Assembly: GCA_001768325.1 (NCBI GenBank)
Contig: MENQ01000021.1
Coordinates: 124,001 to 188,000, forward strand
Direction of reading: 5' to 3'
DNA from: Bacteroidetes bacterium GWC2_46_850
Lineage (GTDB): Bacteria; Bacteroidota; Bacteroidia; Bacteroidales; Dysgonomonadaceae
Length of the DNA stretch: 64,000 nucleotides
Made by a program: the position numbers and the translations under genes. Positions within the stretch are counted from its first letter, which is position 1. Every line of letters begins with the position of its first letter. Under the pieces are notes generated by a model. It was given only the letters and a program-made list of their open reading frames with translations. It was not told where the DNA came from and searched no databases. Shown here one piece after another: positions 27,997 through 37,430 of the stretch.

Positions 27997-28046
27997 TATT
28001 TTTGTTCACATTATCCCTAATTTTGTCCATTTTCTTTATAATTTTG
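27997..28046. repeat. three TAWTTTTG elements at 21-bp spacing, candidate HTCS/AraC-type binding sites
   Basis: TATTTTTG at 27997, TAATTTTG at 28018 and TAATTTTG at 28039 begin exactly 21 bases apart, two helical turns. The first two units stay similar beyond the core (TAnTTTTGTnCAnnTT). They lie in the 289-base gap between the divergent susC and HTCS genes, upstream of the candidate susC -7 element. Direct repeats at about 21 bp are typical of AraC-family DNA-binding domains, which the HTCS carries. Each copy also matches TAnnTTTG, so one or more may instead be the HTCS promoter. Confidence 0.5.
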
Positions 28047-28129
28047 CATTCCCCAGCGCCGACACTGTCATGTATCCGTTCCATATGGCATACATCCCGG
28101 GTATATACAGTAAACAGTATATTATATCA

Positions 28130-31100
28130 ATGAAAATAGTATTCATCACTGTACTTCTTACTATCCTGTCATTTTCGTTGGCGGGCATGAATGATATTCG
28201 CTTTGAATACATCGACAACAGAGCGGGTTTGTCTCACAATACAGTCAGATATATCATTCAGGATCATCAGGGATTGGTGTGGATTGCTACAGTAAACGGT
28301 CTTGCAAGATATGACGGCTACACCTTTCAAACATTTTATCCTGATTTTACGGATCTGTCGCCTTCTGAAAGCAACATCAGAATGATGGTGGAGGACAAAC
28401 AGGGATATTTATGGGTTCAGACTTCATCGCGATATGTCAACTGCTACGATCTTAAAAATGAATCTTTTGTAGATTACTCCGGCAGAAATGAAGTCCGCAA
28501 ATACCTGGAAGTAAAGATGGTATCCAACGGTGATGTTTGGCTCTGGGGTGATGAAAAAGGATTGTGTCATGTTTCACATCATACAAATGGGTTAACCGGG
28601 ATCATGTACGATGAGACAAATATCGGTACGGATAAAATTTCATTTGTGCTGGAAGAGCAGTCGGGAAAAATATGGATCGGGACAGATGCCGGTTTGTTTC
28701 AATACATTGTCGCCGATTCAGGACTTAAGAGGGTTGGTATTCCTAAGTATGACTTCCACAGTGCTTTTGACATGGGTGGTTATATTTATTTCCTCACAAA
28801 TGATGCCGGCATCATAATGTATGATAAAAAACAGAAATCATTTTTACCCTTTATTTCATACGGTTCCCGATTTCCTAACTTCCGGATACACCATGCCGCA
28901 GCGACAGATGACAATAAAATCATTATATCCGGGAGCGACAGAACACTGATTTTCGACATCGGTTTATCTGAAGTTTACGACGCACATCCTACCCAAATCG
29001 GTGAGATCATTGGAAATGCATCGATCATTGTCGATAACAACAAGCAAATCTGGCTATATAACAGAACAGGAAACCTATGGCGTTATAACACAATCAATCT
29101 GAAATTTGAGAAGATCAATCTGATACCAGAGTCCATCCTGTCGTTTATCGATCTGGAACGATATTGGATCTTCACCGACTCCCGTGGCATTACCTGGATA
29201 TCAACCTACGGAAATGGACTGTTTGCAATTGATACAAATGGAAAGATCGAACATTTTACCACTGCAAATAGCGATCTGAGAACAAACTACCTGCTCTTTA
29301 TCACGGAAGATCGTACCGGAAACTTATGGGTGGGCACCGAAAATGCAGGCATTGCCATGATTTCATTCCCCGAATACGACAAATCCGTGCTGATGCCGCT
29401 CACCCTCCGAACAAATGCTTTGGAAAGAACCATCAGAAGCATGTTCGAAGACGAACAGGGAACACTCTGGGTAGGTACAAAAAACGGAGACATTTTTGTG
29501 TGCGACAGCACCTGGGAGCCACAATACCTGTTTAGCGGAAAACAAAAAGGAATCTATGCCATACAGGCAGACAAGCAGAAGAATATATGGGTTGGGACCA
29601 AAGGAGACGGTATACGGATCTTTCCTGCAGATGAAAATTATCACAACAGTTATGCTTATCTTCTCTCCAAAGATCTGAATGCAGGGGAGAATAACATCTA
29701 TGCCATTCTGTGTGACCAGGATGGTCGCATGTGGATCGGGACCTTTGGTAATGGTTTGTTTTTGGCTCAATGGGAAAAGAATCAATTTCAGTTCCGGCGG
29801 TTACCCAGCATTTCTGATACGCAGCGACAAGTCAGATCACTTCTGCAGGATAGCAAGGGACGCATATGGGCTGGAGGTGAGAATGGCGTTGTGATATTCG
29901 ATCCGGACACATTGCTCCGGAATGACAAGGCCTTTGACTGGTACTCTTTTGACAAACACAACCCCTCTTCTCTCAACAACAACATTGTGAAAACAATATT
30001 TGAAGACAGTCAACAGCAAATCTGGCTGGGTACTGCAGGCGGAGGAGTCAACCTGGCGGTTCAGGATTCAGAAAGTGGCAAGATTACATTTAAGCACTTC
30101 ACCACAGAAAACGGATTAACCAATAATATTGTACAGACCCTACTCGAAGATCATGATCACAATCTGTGGATCAGTACCGAGAGCGGCCTCTCCAAACTGA
30201 ACAGTCATACACTTTTTTTTGAAAACTATCTTCTTACCGACAGTTGGGAAAGTGATTATTTTGTTGAATCAGTCGCGTTAAGAAGAAGAAATGGGGATCT
30301 GCTGTTTGGTAACTACAGCGGCATATTGATCGTCAACCCCGACACATTTAAAAAAAACAATTATTCACTACCTGTTATTCTGACGGGGTTGAGCATCAAC
30401 GGGGTATATGCAAGGCCCAATTCACAGGAATCACCCCTGACAGTGAGTATAGGCAATACCAAAAAGCTGGAATTGCATTATAATCAAAATTCATTTGCAC
30501 TGGAATTTTCATCTCTCATTTATCAGAATGTGCATGCAAACAGATATACCTATATTCTGGTGAATTACGACAAAGAATGGAATCCCATTACCCAGTATAA
30601 TATAGCTACTTACAAGAATATACCTCCCGGGAAATATCAGTTTAAGGTCAGGTGTGTCACCAATTCGAAAGATAGTGAAGATACGATCCTCGATATTGTC
30701 ATAAAACCACCCTTCTGGAGATCAACCCAGGCCATTATATTATACATCATCACCGGATTGGTCTTGATTTATCTGACCATGCTTACCCTGACGAAGATGA
30801 ATCGCCTGAACAATGAGATTGTTATTGAGAAAAGTATTACCGAACAACGACTGCGTTTTTTCACCAATATCTCGCATGAATTCAGGACTCCGCTCACGCT
30901 CATACTTGGTAGCATCGAGAGCATGTATGACATACAACTTTCCACCCTGCTTCGCAAACATCTCCGTATCCTGGATAAAAGTTCAGCCAAACTTTTACGG
31001 TTGATCGATCAGCTGCTGGAATTCAGAAAATTACAGCACGAAGAGTTGAATCTTGAGCTCGAAGAAACTGACATTGTATCTTTCTCTCGAGGTATTTTTG

Positions 31101-32401
31101 AAATTTTTACCGAAGCAGCAGCAAAAAAACAGATCGATTTTAACTTTTCTACGCTGGAGATGGACAGGTGGGTCTCACTGGACAGGGGAAAGATGGAAAA
31201 AATCATTTTCAATCTCCTGTCCAATGCATTCAAACACACACCTGAAAAGGGAAAAATTAAATTGGAACTGGTCTGTGATGAGGATGTCGGGGAATTCACA
31301 ATCCGCGTCTCCGATTCGGGTATCGGTATTCCTTCCGATAAAGCTTATTTGCTGTTCAAACGATTTAAACAAATCAACTACACACCTACAGGAATCGGCA
31401 TCGGATTGCACTTATCAGCCGAGCTGGCACAGGCTCACCATGGTCGTATCGAATACAGTGAGTCGGAGTGGGGAGGGGCGTGTTTTACTGTGACCATTCC
31501 CATGATAACAACGTTATCCGACACACAATCTCCCGACAAATCATCCACTCCTGTAAAACATCAACTTGTAGAGACAATATCTAAAGATGTGTCTGCTGAT
31601 GTGGAAGCTTCTTTGACCAGGATTCAAACCCATAAATACAAAGTACTGCTCATAGAAGATGATGACGAAATTAGTGAATTCCTGGAAGATACTCTGAAAT
31701 CATTCTTTCAAATATCTGTTGCGGCCAATGGTCTGATCGGATTGGAACTTGCGGGTGAATTTCAACCTGATCTCATTGTATGTGATGTGATGATGCCGGA
31801 AATGAACGGATTCGAGTTGACAAGATCAATAAAAAATAATTTTGAAACCAGCCATATACCCATTATCTTACTCACAGCCTACGCTTCACTGGAACATCAG
31901 CTGGAAGGAATACAGGCAGGCGCAGATTCCTATATTGTCAAACCGTTCAGCACAAAGTATCTTATCTCACGCATCACAAAACTTATTGAGCAACGGGAAA
32001 TGCTGCAACACAAATTTGCTCATGAGCCAGGGATGTTGACTCCTTCCATCAACGGCCGATCAGAAAAAGACAACGCTTTTATGGAGAAGGTGCATGCCGT
32101 GATAGAAGAACATTTGGACAATCCTGAATTTTCCATTGATGATTTTGCAAAAGAGATGAACATCGGGAGAACCGTTTTTTACAAAAAAATTAAAGGACTT
32201 ACCCACTATTCTCCCAACGAGTATATACGCATCATCCGCTTGAAGAAAGCAACCGATCTATTGAAAGGAAGTGATTTGAACATTGCAGAGATTGCCTATG
32301 GAGTAGGATTTAATGACCCCGATTATTTCAGTAAATGCTTCAAGGAACAATTTGGACATACTCCACGTCAATTCAGAACAGAAAATATCCATGAAAGATA
32401 A
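28130..32401 (+). CDS. hybrid two-component system sensor-regulator (HTCS) of the pectin locus
   Basis: I start at ATG28130 (1423 residues), where a signal peptide begins (MKIVFITVLLTILSFSLAG); the frame is open from ATG28070. The periplasmic part (about 20-750) consists of two-component-regulator propeller repeats (GLVWIATVNGLARYDG and many similar), followed by a Y_Y_Y domain to about 860. One membrane segment lies near 866-886. The cytosolic part has a histidine kinase with FFTNISHEFRTPL (His916) and an ATPase domain (NLLSNAFKHTPEKG, SGIGIPSDKA), a receiver domain (LIEDDDE, phospho-acceptor Asp1219 in VCDVMMPEMNG, and KPF) and an AraC-type helix-turn-helix at about 1320-1423. Such sensors bind an oligosaccharide in the periplasm and activate the adjacent susC operon. 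Its divergent position points to control of the pectin operon. Confidence 0.95.
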   Translation: MKIVFITVLLTILSFSLAGMNDIRFEYIDNRAGLSHNTVRYIIQDHQGLVWIATVNGLARYDGYTFQTFYPDFTDLSPSESNIRMMVEDKQGYLWVQTSSRYVNCYDLKNESFVDYSGRNEVRKYLEVKMVSNGDVWLWGDEKGLCHVSHHTNGLTGIMYDETNIGTDKISFVLEEQSGKIWIGTDAGLFQYIVADSGLKRVGIPKYDFHSAFDMGGYIYFLTNDAGIIMYDKKQKSFLPFISYGSRFPNFRIHHAAATDDNKIIISGSDRTLIFDIGLSEVYDAHPTQIGEIIGNASIIVDNNKQIWLYNRTGNLWRYNTINLKFEKINLIPESILSFIDLERYWIFTDSRGITWISTYGNGLFAIDTNGKIEHFTTANSDLRTNYLLFITEDRTGNLWVGTENAGIAMISFPEYDKSVLMPLTLRTNALERTIRSMFEDEQGTLWVGTKNGDIFVCDSTWEPQYLFSGKQKGIYAIQADKQKNIWVGTKGDGIRIFPADENYHNSYAYLLSKDLNAGENNIYAILCDQDGRMWIGTFGNGLFLAQWEKNQFQFRRLPSISDTQRQVRSLLQDSKGRIWAGGENGVVIFDPDTLLRNDKAFDWYSFDKHNPSSLNNNIVKTIFEDSQQQIWLGTAGGGVNLAVQDSESGKITFKHFTTENGLTNNIVQTLLEDHDHNLWISTESGLSKLNSHTLFFENYLLTDSWESDYFVESVALRRRNGDLLFGNYSGILIVNPDTFKKNNYSLPVILTGLSINGVYARPNSQESPLTVSIGNTKKLELHYNQNSFALEFSSLIYQNVHANRYTYILVNYDKEWNPITQYNIATYKNIPPGKYQFKVRCVTNSKDSEDTILDIVIKPPFWRSTQAIILYIITGLVLIYLTMLTLTKMNRLNNEIVIEKSITEQRLRFFTNISHEFRTPLTLILGSIESMYDIQLSTLLRKHLRILDKSSAKLLRLIDQLLEFRKLQHEELNLELEETDIVSFSRGIFEIFTEAAAKKQIDFNFSTLEMDRWVSLDRGKMEKIIFNLLSNAFKHTPEKGKIKLELVCDEDVGEFTIRVSDSGIGIPSDKAYLLFKRFKQINYTPTGIGIGLHLSAELAQAHHGRIEYSESEWGGACFTVTIPMITTLSDTQSPDKSSTPVKHQLVETISKDVSADVEASLTRIQTHKYKVLLIEDDDEISEFLEDTLKSFFQISVAANGLIGLELAGEFQPDLIVCDVMMPEMNGFELTRSIKNNFETSHIPIILLTAYASLEHQLEGIQAGADSYIVKPFSTKYLISRITKLIEQREMLQHKFAHEPGMLTPSINGRSEKDNAFMEKVHAVIEEHLDNPEFSIDDFAKEMNIGRTVFYKKIKGLTHYSPNEYIRIIRLKKATDLLKGSDLNIAEIAYGVGFNDPDYFSKCFKEQFGHTPRQFRTENIHER

Positions 32402-32500
32402 AAACTGTGGCTTTCTAAAATAACTTGCTCTTCACCCGATACCTAGACTGGTTTTTGATTTATATTTTAATTTTTGAGAAATAGGTAATTAAATCCTTCT

Positions 32501-32530
32501 TTTGTTGGTAAGAAATAATTTGTACCTTTG
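32501..32530 (+). promoter_or_regulatory. predicted promoter of the lacI gene
   Basis: TTTG at 32501-32504 and TACCTTTG at 32523-32530 match the Bacteroidetes -33 and -7 elements (TTTG, TAnnTTTG) with 18 bases between. Transcription would begin near 32536, about 80 bases before the start codon. The -7 element overlaps the candidate LacI operator in the same register as at the downstream susC promoter, which strengthens the call. Confidence 0.65.
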
Positions 32531-32543
32531 TGCACGAACACAG
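32528..32543. promoter_or_regulatory. candidate LacI-family operator before the lacI gene
   Basis: TTGTGCACGAACACAG is a pseudo-palindrome with five of eight positions paired and a central CpG, the hallmark of LacI/GalR-type operators. It is identical at 13 of 16 positions to the site at 33854-33869 and starts five bases after the first base of the -7 element, exactly as that site does. This predicts autorepression of the LacI gene. Confidence 0.65.
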
Positions 32544-32618
32544 AATTATTTGTATAATTCGCATACCCGCGTTCCAGATATAAGACCATTAGAAATTAAT
32601 TAACTGAACAAATCATAC

Positions 32619-33689
32619 ATGCAAAAGAAAGTCAGGATAATCGACATTGCAAAGATGGCTGGTGTTTCAAAAGGAACAGTCGACAGGGTACTTCACAGCC
32701 GGGGGAACGTATCGGAGGCGGCCCGTATAGCCATTGAGGGGGTATTGGAAAAAGTAAATTACAAGCCAAATATCCATGTTTCTGCCATTTCCTTAAAGCG
32801 AAGTTACAAGATTATTGTTACGACTCCCGAGATATCTCTCGGCGCATATTGGGAAAGCATCCACAACGGTATCCACCATGCATTGGAGGAATATGAAAAT
32901 GTAAAAATCGAATTGCAGGTATTTACATACAATCAATATGATATATACTCCTGCCGTCATATTTTTGAAAAGATTGCCGGTTTTGAAATGGACGCATTGA
33001 TTGTTGGTCCGACTTTTCCAGAGGAGACGATTAATCTGTGCAAGAAGATGGACGACAGGGATATACCTTATATCTTCGTGGATTCTACCATTGATTCCAC
33101 CGCCCCGCTTGCCTTCTACTCTGCTGATCATTACGTGTGCGGCTTCATGATGGCCAAACTAATCACTTCCATTATTCCGGAAAATGCCAATATCGCAATC
33201 TTTCAGGCGGTCAGAACAGGCGATAAAAGCGCCAATACCACTGTACTTCGAAAGAAGGGATTTACCGACTATCTTGAAAACAACAGATGCTCAAACCTGA
33301 TACTGACCATTCCCTTTTCTGTGACCGCACCCGAAGATAACGAAATGTACCTGTCCCGACTGTTTCAAAGTCAACGGGAAGTTCCCGCCATCGTGGTTTT
33401 AAATTCACGGGGTAACTTTATTGCCGATTACCTCGAAGCCAATCATATAAAGGGAGTCAGAATGATCTGCATGGATTTAACCGCAGCCAACGTGGAAGCA
33501 CTCAAAAAAGGACAAATTGATTACCTGATCGGGCAGGAGCCCGAATACCAGGGATTCTCTTCCATGAAAACACTGTTAGAGTATTTAATCTTCAAAAGTC
33601 CGGTGAAAAAACAAAATTATGTCCAGCTGGATATCATCACCCGGGAAAATGTCGGCTTTTACAAGCGATTTAATAATACCGTGTATTAA
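32619..33689 (+). CDS. LacI-family transcriptional regulator
   Basis: The protein has 356 residues. The N-terminal helix-turn-helix spans about residues 5-55 (IDIAKMAGVSKGTVDRVLHS, then NYKPN at the hinge). It is followed by a periplasmic-binding-protein-like sensor domain (about 63-345; IIVTTPEISLGAYWESIHNG, ALIVGPTFPEE, KSANTTVLRKKGF). Such regulators bind a sugar or sugar derivative in the cytosol and usually release DNA on binding. The gene stands alone between the pectin HTCS and the region 2 transport operon. Matching operators lie upstream of it and upstream of the next susC, so it is the probable local regulator of region 2. The inducer is unknown; an unsaturated uronate breakdown product would fit. 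Confidence 0.92.
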   Translation: MQKKVRIIDIAKMAGVSKGTVDRVLHSRGNVSEAARIAIEGVLEKVNYKPNIHVSAISLKRSYKIIVTTPEISLGAYWESIHNGIHHALEEYENVKIELQVFTYNQYDIYSCRHIFEKIAGFEMDALIVGPTFPEETINLCKKMDDRDIPYIFVDSTIDSTAPLAFYSADHYVCGFMMAKLITSIIPENANIAIFQAVRTGDKSANTTVLRKKGFTDYLENNRCSNLILTIPFSVTAPEDNEMYLSRLFQSQREVPAIVVLNSRGNFIADYLEANHIKGVRMICMDLTAANVEALKKGQIDYLIGQEPEYQGFSSMKTLLEYLIFKSPVKKQNYVQLDIITRENVGFYKRFNNTVY

Positions 33690-33824
33690 ACTTCCTTCCT
33701 GTTTCCTCGACTGAATTATTTATTAAAAATATTCTAAAAATGATAAAGGGTATCTCCTATTTTTTGCCCCATAAATGGAATTTAGTCAAAACTTCATATT
33801 TTTAATTTTAATTAAGTAAATTAT

Positions 33825-33856
33825 TTTGATATATGTAAACAATCAATTTATATTTG
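33825..33856 (+). promoter_or_regulatory. predicted promoter of the region 2 susC operon
   Basis: TTTG (33825-33828) and TATATTTG (33849-33856) match the Bacteroidetes -33 and -7 elements with a 20-base spacer. Transcription would start near 33862, giving an unusually long leader of about 355 bases before the susC start codon. The 3' half of the -7 element is also the first part of the LacI-type operator, so repressor binding would block polymerase directly. Confidence 0.7.
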
Positions 33857-33869
33857 TGCCCGAGCACAA
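33854..33869. promoter_or_regulatory. candidate LacI-family operator before the region 2 susC
   Basis: TTGTGCCCGAGCACAA pairs at seven of eight positions and has a central CpG. The arms TTGTGC and GCACAA are exact reverse complements. It overlaps the -7 element and the expected start of transcription. Its near-identical partner lies at 32528-32543 before the lacI gene. Two related sites in identical promoter geometry, flanking the only LacI gene in the window, make this a well-supported operator prediction. Confidence 0.75.
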
Positions 33870-34217
33870 TCCAAATAAACCTGTTTTTATTCGAATTCAA
33901 ACAGGTTATTGATGGATTATTAAATTTATAATTACAAATACCAAAAATTACCTAATTAATTCATTTTAAACATATTATAAAAATATCAGTCATATTAAAT
34001 TTATTTGTTTTACACTTATCTTGTTCACAATCAGTAAAAAAATAAAACCATCCTTTAATATCCCAATTGAGGATGTTATACGTGCACAGTTTGAGTAAAT
34101 CATAAAATTTAATTCAATTTAATAGTTTATCAAAGTATACTGTTTAAAACATTATATAGAAAAAGATTGTCAAATAAGCATTTATTTTTTATTAATCTAA
34201 ACAAATGAAAAAATGAG
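33870..34217 (+). other. long AT-rich untranslated leader of the region 2 susC mRNA
   Basis: This part of the 528-base gap 33690-34217 lies downstream of the predicted start of transcription. It contains no convincing reading frame and is strongly AT-rich. A perfect 9-bp stem-loop occupies 33878-33907 (AACCTGTTT ... AAACAGGTT, 12-base loop), close to the 5' end of the predicted transcript. I see no terminator in it and no known riboswitch pattern. The part before the promoter (33690-33824) is also AT-rich and shows nothing further. Confidence 0.5.
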
Positions 34218-37200
34218 ATGAAAAGTAAAATTTCAATTCTATCAAGAGGGATTTTGTTCATGTTATTGTGGACATTTTCACTGTGTATCTTTTCTCAAAA
34301 CGTAGCAGTAACAGGAGTAGTACACGATATTAACGGAGATCCATTAATTGGAGTGACCATACAGGTAAAGGGAACTACTCATGGAACAGTAACCGATTTT
34401 GACGGAAAATTCAACCTGCCCAATGTACCTTCCAACGCAAGTCTGGAGGTAACCTATGTCGGAATGTCAAGTCAAACAGTTCCGGTTAACGGCAGGTCAA
34501 CAATCAATATTGTCATGTCGGAAGATGCTGAGTTGCTGGAAGAAGTAGTTGTTGTAGGTTATGGGGTTCAAAAGAAAGAAACTGTTGTGGGTTCGGTGGC
34601 AATAGCCAGTGAAGAGGACCTGCAAAAGATTGGGACAGTGACCGATATTTCTCAGGCGTTGTCCGGCCAGTTGCCGGGTATTGTCTCGCTTACTTCATCG
34701 GGAGAACCCGGTGGAATTCTTACCGGTGAAAGCTCTACCAACATTTTCATTCGCGGACAGAATACCTGGAACGGTGGACAGCCACTTGTTCTGGTGGACG
34801 GCGTGGAACGAAATATGAATAACGTAGACGTGAACGAGGTTTCCAGCATCTCCGTATTAAAAGATGCTTCAGCCACTGCTGTTTACGGGGTAAAAGGAGC
34901 CAACGGCGTTATTCTGATTACAACAAAGAGAGGACAAGTGGGAAAGACGGTCCTCAACTTCAACTACACGACCATGGGACAAATGGTCTCCAAGTTACCG
35001 GAAAAACTGGATTCCTATGAAGCCATGATGGCTAAGAACGAGATGATTGAGAGGGAGGTCGTGTTAAATGAACCTTCCTGGGGTGCCTACGTTCCGTATG
35101 AAATCGTTCAGCGTTACAGACGCCCGCAATCGGAGGAATATTCACTGATTTATCCGAACGTAGATTGGGCAGATGCCATGTTCAAGGATCTGGGATTGTC
35201 CCATCGTGCCACATTGAGCATCAGAGGCGGAAGTAAAGCAATTCAGTTTTTCGGATCGCTGGCTTACCTACATGAAGGAGATATGTTTGAAGATTATGAC
35301 AACGGAAAAGGATACTATCCGAATTATAATTTTGACCGGTTTAACTTCAGAAGCAATATTGATGCACAATTGACAAACAGTACCAAGCTGAAATTGGATA
35401 TTTCCGGTTTTTACAGCTTAAAGAATACAAACTACAACAACGAAGGCAGTACCGGTAGAGCCGACCACTGGCTCTGGGCCTCTGCCTACAGACTGGCACC
35501 CAATCTGTTTATTCCTATGCACCCCGACGGCAGATGGGGAGCTTATCAGGAAGGAGGCAACAATACAGTGAATCCTTTGGCTGCAGTTTATAACATCGGC
35601 ATCAGGCAGACCCGCCAGACCCAGTTGAATTTCGACCTGAGCCTGGAACAGGATCTGAAGTTTATCACCGAAGGACTTACCGCCAAAGCGTCCCTTTTTT
35701 ATGACAACAGCATCCGCTCGGAAGGGGGAATTTATGATAATGCAAACAGCATACGCCCCAATGAATCTGCGACCAATGTACCATTCAAACAGATTTATCC
35801 CAATTTGTACGAAGGACCTGATCAGGATCCAAGTGAATACACCGTCCTGTTACCTATCTCTTCCGAAGAATACGACTGGATTATACGCCCATGGACCATC
35901 CGTCAGGAAGCCATTTCCGACGCCAACTGGTCTGGATATATTCCGGTTTTCAGAAGAATGATGTATCAGGGTCAATTAAATTATGCACGCAGGTTTGATC
36001 GCCACAATGTATCAGCAATGGGAGTTTTCAAACGGGAGGAGTACGCACGTGGTAGTATGTTCAAGAACTTCCGCGAAGACTGGGTTTTCAGGGCCACATA
36101 CGATTATGACTCCAGGTACCTGTTTGAAGCCAACGGTGCATATAATGGCTCAGAGCAGTTCGGTCCCGGATACCGGTTCGCCTTTTTCCCATCTGTAGCC
36201 TTGGGTTGGGTTGTCTCAAATGAAAAGTTTTTTGATAAATTTGAGTGGGTCGATAACCTTAAACTCAGATACAGTATTGGCAAGGTGGGTGACGACAGAG
36301 TAAGCGGTGGACGTTGGTTGTATTCATCACAGTATGCTTATGGAGGACGTTCGAGAATCAGTAACATCACCAACAGCTACAGCCCCTATTATTTTTACCG
36401 GGAGTCTGTTGTTGGCAATCCCAATATTCAGTGGGAAACTGCCCTAAAAAACAACTATGGTGTAGATTTCAGCATGTTGAAAAATCTCTTTTCCCTGAGT
36501 TTTGATTATTTTACGGAAGACAGAACAAATATCTTGATGTCGGGAGGCAGCAGGAACATACCACCGTTCTTTGGTGTTACGCCACCCAGCGCCAATCTGG
36601 GGCAGGTAAAGTCAAACGGCTTCGAAATTGAACTGGGTTTGAATAAAAAAATCAATCGCGACGTAAGTATCTGGTCCAGCCTTGCACTTACTCACAATGA
36701 AAACAAGGTCATATTCCGGGATGATGCACCCCTGCAGTTTGAATATCTGAAAAATGCCGGTTATCCAATCGGGCAGAACAGACGTCAGCTGAGTTCCGGT
36801 TTTTATAACAACTGGGATGATATCTATGCAAGTGTTCCTACTGAAAACAATGACCTGGACAAACTACCGGGATACTACAACATCATCGATTTCAATGCCG
36901 ATGGCATTATAAAAAGCAGCGAAGACACACCACCGATAGGCTATTCCAATGTACCGCAAAATACGGCCAACCTGACTTTGGGTGCTTCCTATAAACGTTT
37001 CAGTGCTTATGTCCAACTATTCGGAATAAACAATGTAAACAGGTATGTAAGCCAGCACAATTTCTATGCTGATACCGACATTCTTTTTGCTCATGTAAGA
37101 GATTATTGGTCAAAGGACAATCAGGATGCCACCTCTTTCCTGCCCAGATGGAAGACACAGGCAGAAAATATCGGCGATTACTATCTGCTTGACGCTTCTT

Positions 37201-37424
37201 CTTTCAGGTTGCGTACAGCGGAAATATCCTATTCTCTGACAGGAATGAAATGGGTGAAAAATTCCGGAATATCTAATTTGAGAATCTATATCAACGGAAA
37301 TAATCTTTTCTTCTGGTCACGTCTGACCGACGACAGAGAAGATACCTACTCCGGAGGATCAGCAGAGGATGGTGCTTATCCTACTATGCGCAGAATCAAT
37401 TTAGGAATCGATTTAAGTTTTTAA
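34218..37424 (+). CDS. SusC/RagA family TonB-dependent transporter (first pair of region 2)
   Basis: The protein has 1068 residues, with a signal peptide at about 1-27. A carboxypeptidase-regulatory-like domain follows (VAVTGVVHDINGDPLIGVT, about 29-105), then the TonB box (EEVVVVGYGVQKKETVVG) and plug (VLVDGVERNMNNVDVNEVSS, DASATAVYGVKGANGVILITTKRG). The beta-barrel extends to the C-terminal LGIDLSF. It takes up the oligosaccharides of the region 2 substrate together with the SusD six bases downstream. A LacI-type operator lies at its predicted promoter, about 350 bases upstream. Confidence 0.95.
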   Translation: MKSKISILSRGILFMLLWTFSLCIFSQNVAVTGVVHDINGDPLIGVTIQVKGTTHGTVTDFDGKFNLPNVPSNASLEVTYVGMSSQTVPVNGRSTINIVMSEDAELLEEVVVVGYGVQKKETVVGSVAIASEEDLQKIGTVTDISQALSGQLPGIVSLTSSGEPGGILTGESSTNIFIRGQNTWNGGQPLVLVDGVERNMNNVDVNEVSSISVLKDASATAVYGVKGANGVILITTKRGQVGKTVLNFNYTTMGQMVSKLPEKLDSYEAMMAKNEMIEREVVLNEPSWGAYVPYEIVQRYRRPQSEEYSLIYPNVDWADAMFKDLGLSHRATLSIRGGSKAIQFFGSLAYLHEGDMFEDYDNGKGYYPNYNFDRFNFRSNIDAQLTNSTKLKLDISGFYSLKNTNYNNEGSTGRADHWLWASAYRLAPNLFIPMHPDGRWGAYQEGGNNTVNPLAAVYNIGIRQTRQTQLNFDLSLEQDLKFITEGLTAKASLFYDNSIRSEGGIYDNANSIRPNESATNVPFKQIYPNLYEGPDQDPSEYTVLLPISSEEYDWIIRPWTIRQEAISDANWSGYIPVFRRMMYQGQLNYARRFDRHNVSAMGVFKREEYARGSMFKNFREDWVFRATYDYDSRYLFEANGAYNGSEQFGPGYRFAFFPSVALGWVVSNEKFFDKFEWVDNLKLRYSIGKVGDDRVSGGRWLYSSQYAYGGRSRISNITNSYSPYYFYRESVVGNPNIQWETALKNNYGVDFSMLKNLFSLSFDYFTEDRTNILMSGGSRNIPPFFGVTPPSANLGQVKSNGFEIELGLNKKINRDVSIWSSLALTHNENKVIFRDDAPLQFEYLKNAGYPIGQNRRQLSSGFYNNWDDIYASVPTENNDLDKLPGYYNIIDFNADGIIKSSEDTPPIGYSNVPQNTANLTLGASYKRFSAYVQLFGINNVNRYVSQHNFYADTDILFAHVRDYWSKDNQDATSFLPRWKTQAENIGDYYLLDASSFRLRTAEISYSLTGMKWVKNSGISNLRIYINGNNLFFWSRLTDDREDTYSGGSAEDGAYPTMRRINLGIDLSF

Positions 37425-37430
37425 AACATT

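Noticed and set aside
28070-28129. N-terminal extension of the first HTCS to 28070
   Set aside because: The added 20 residues would come before a complete signal peptide that starts at 28130.
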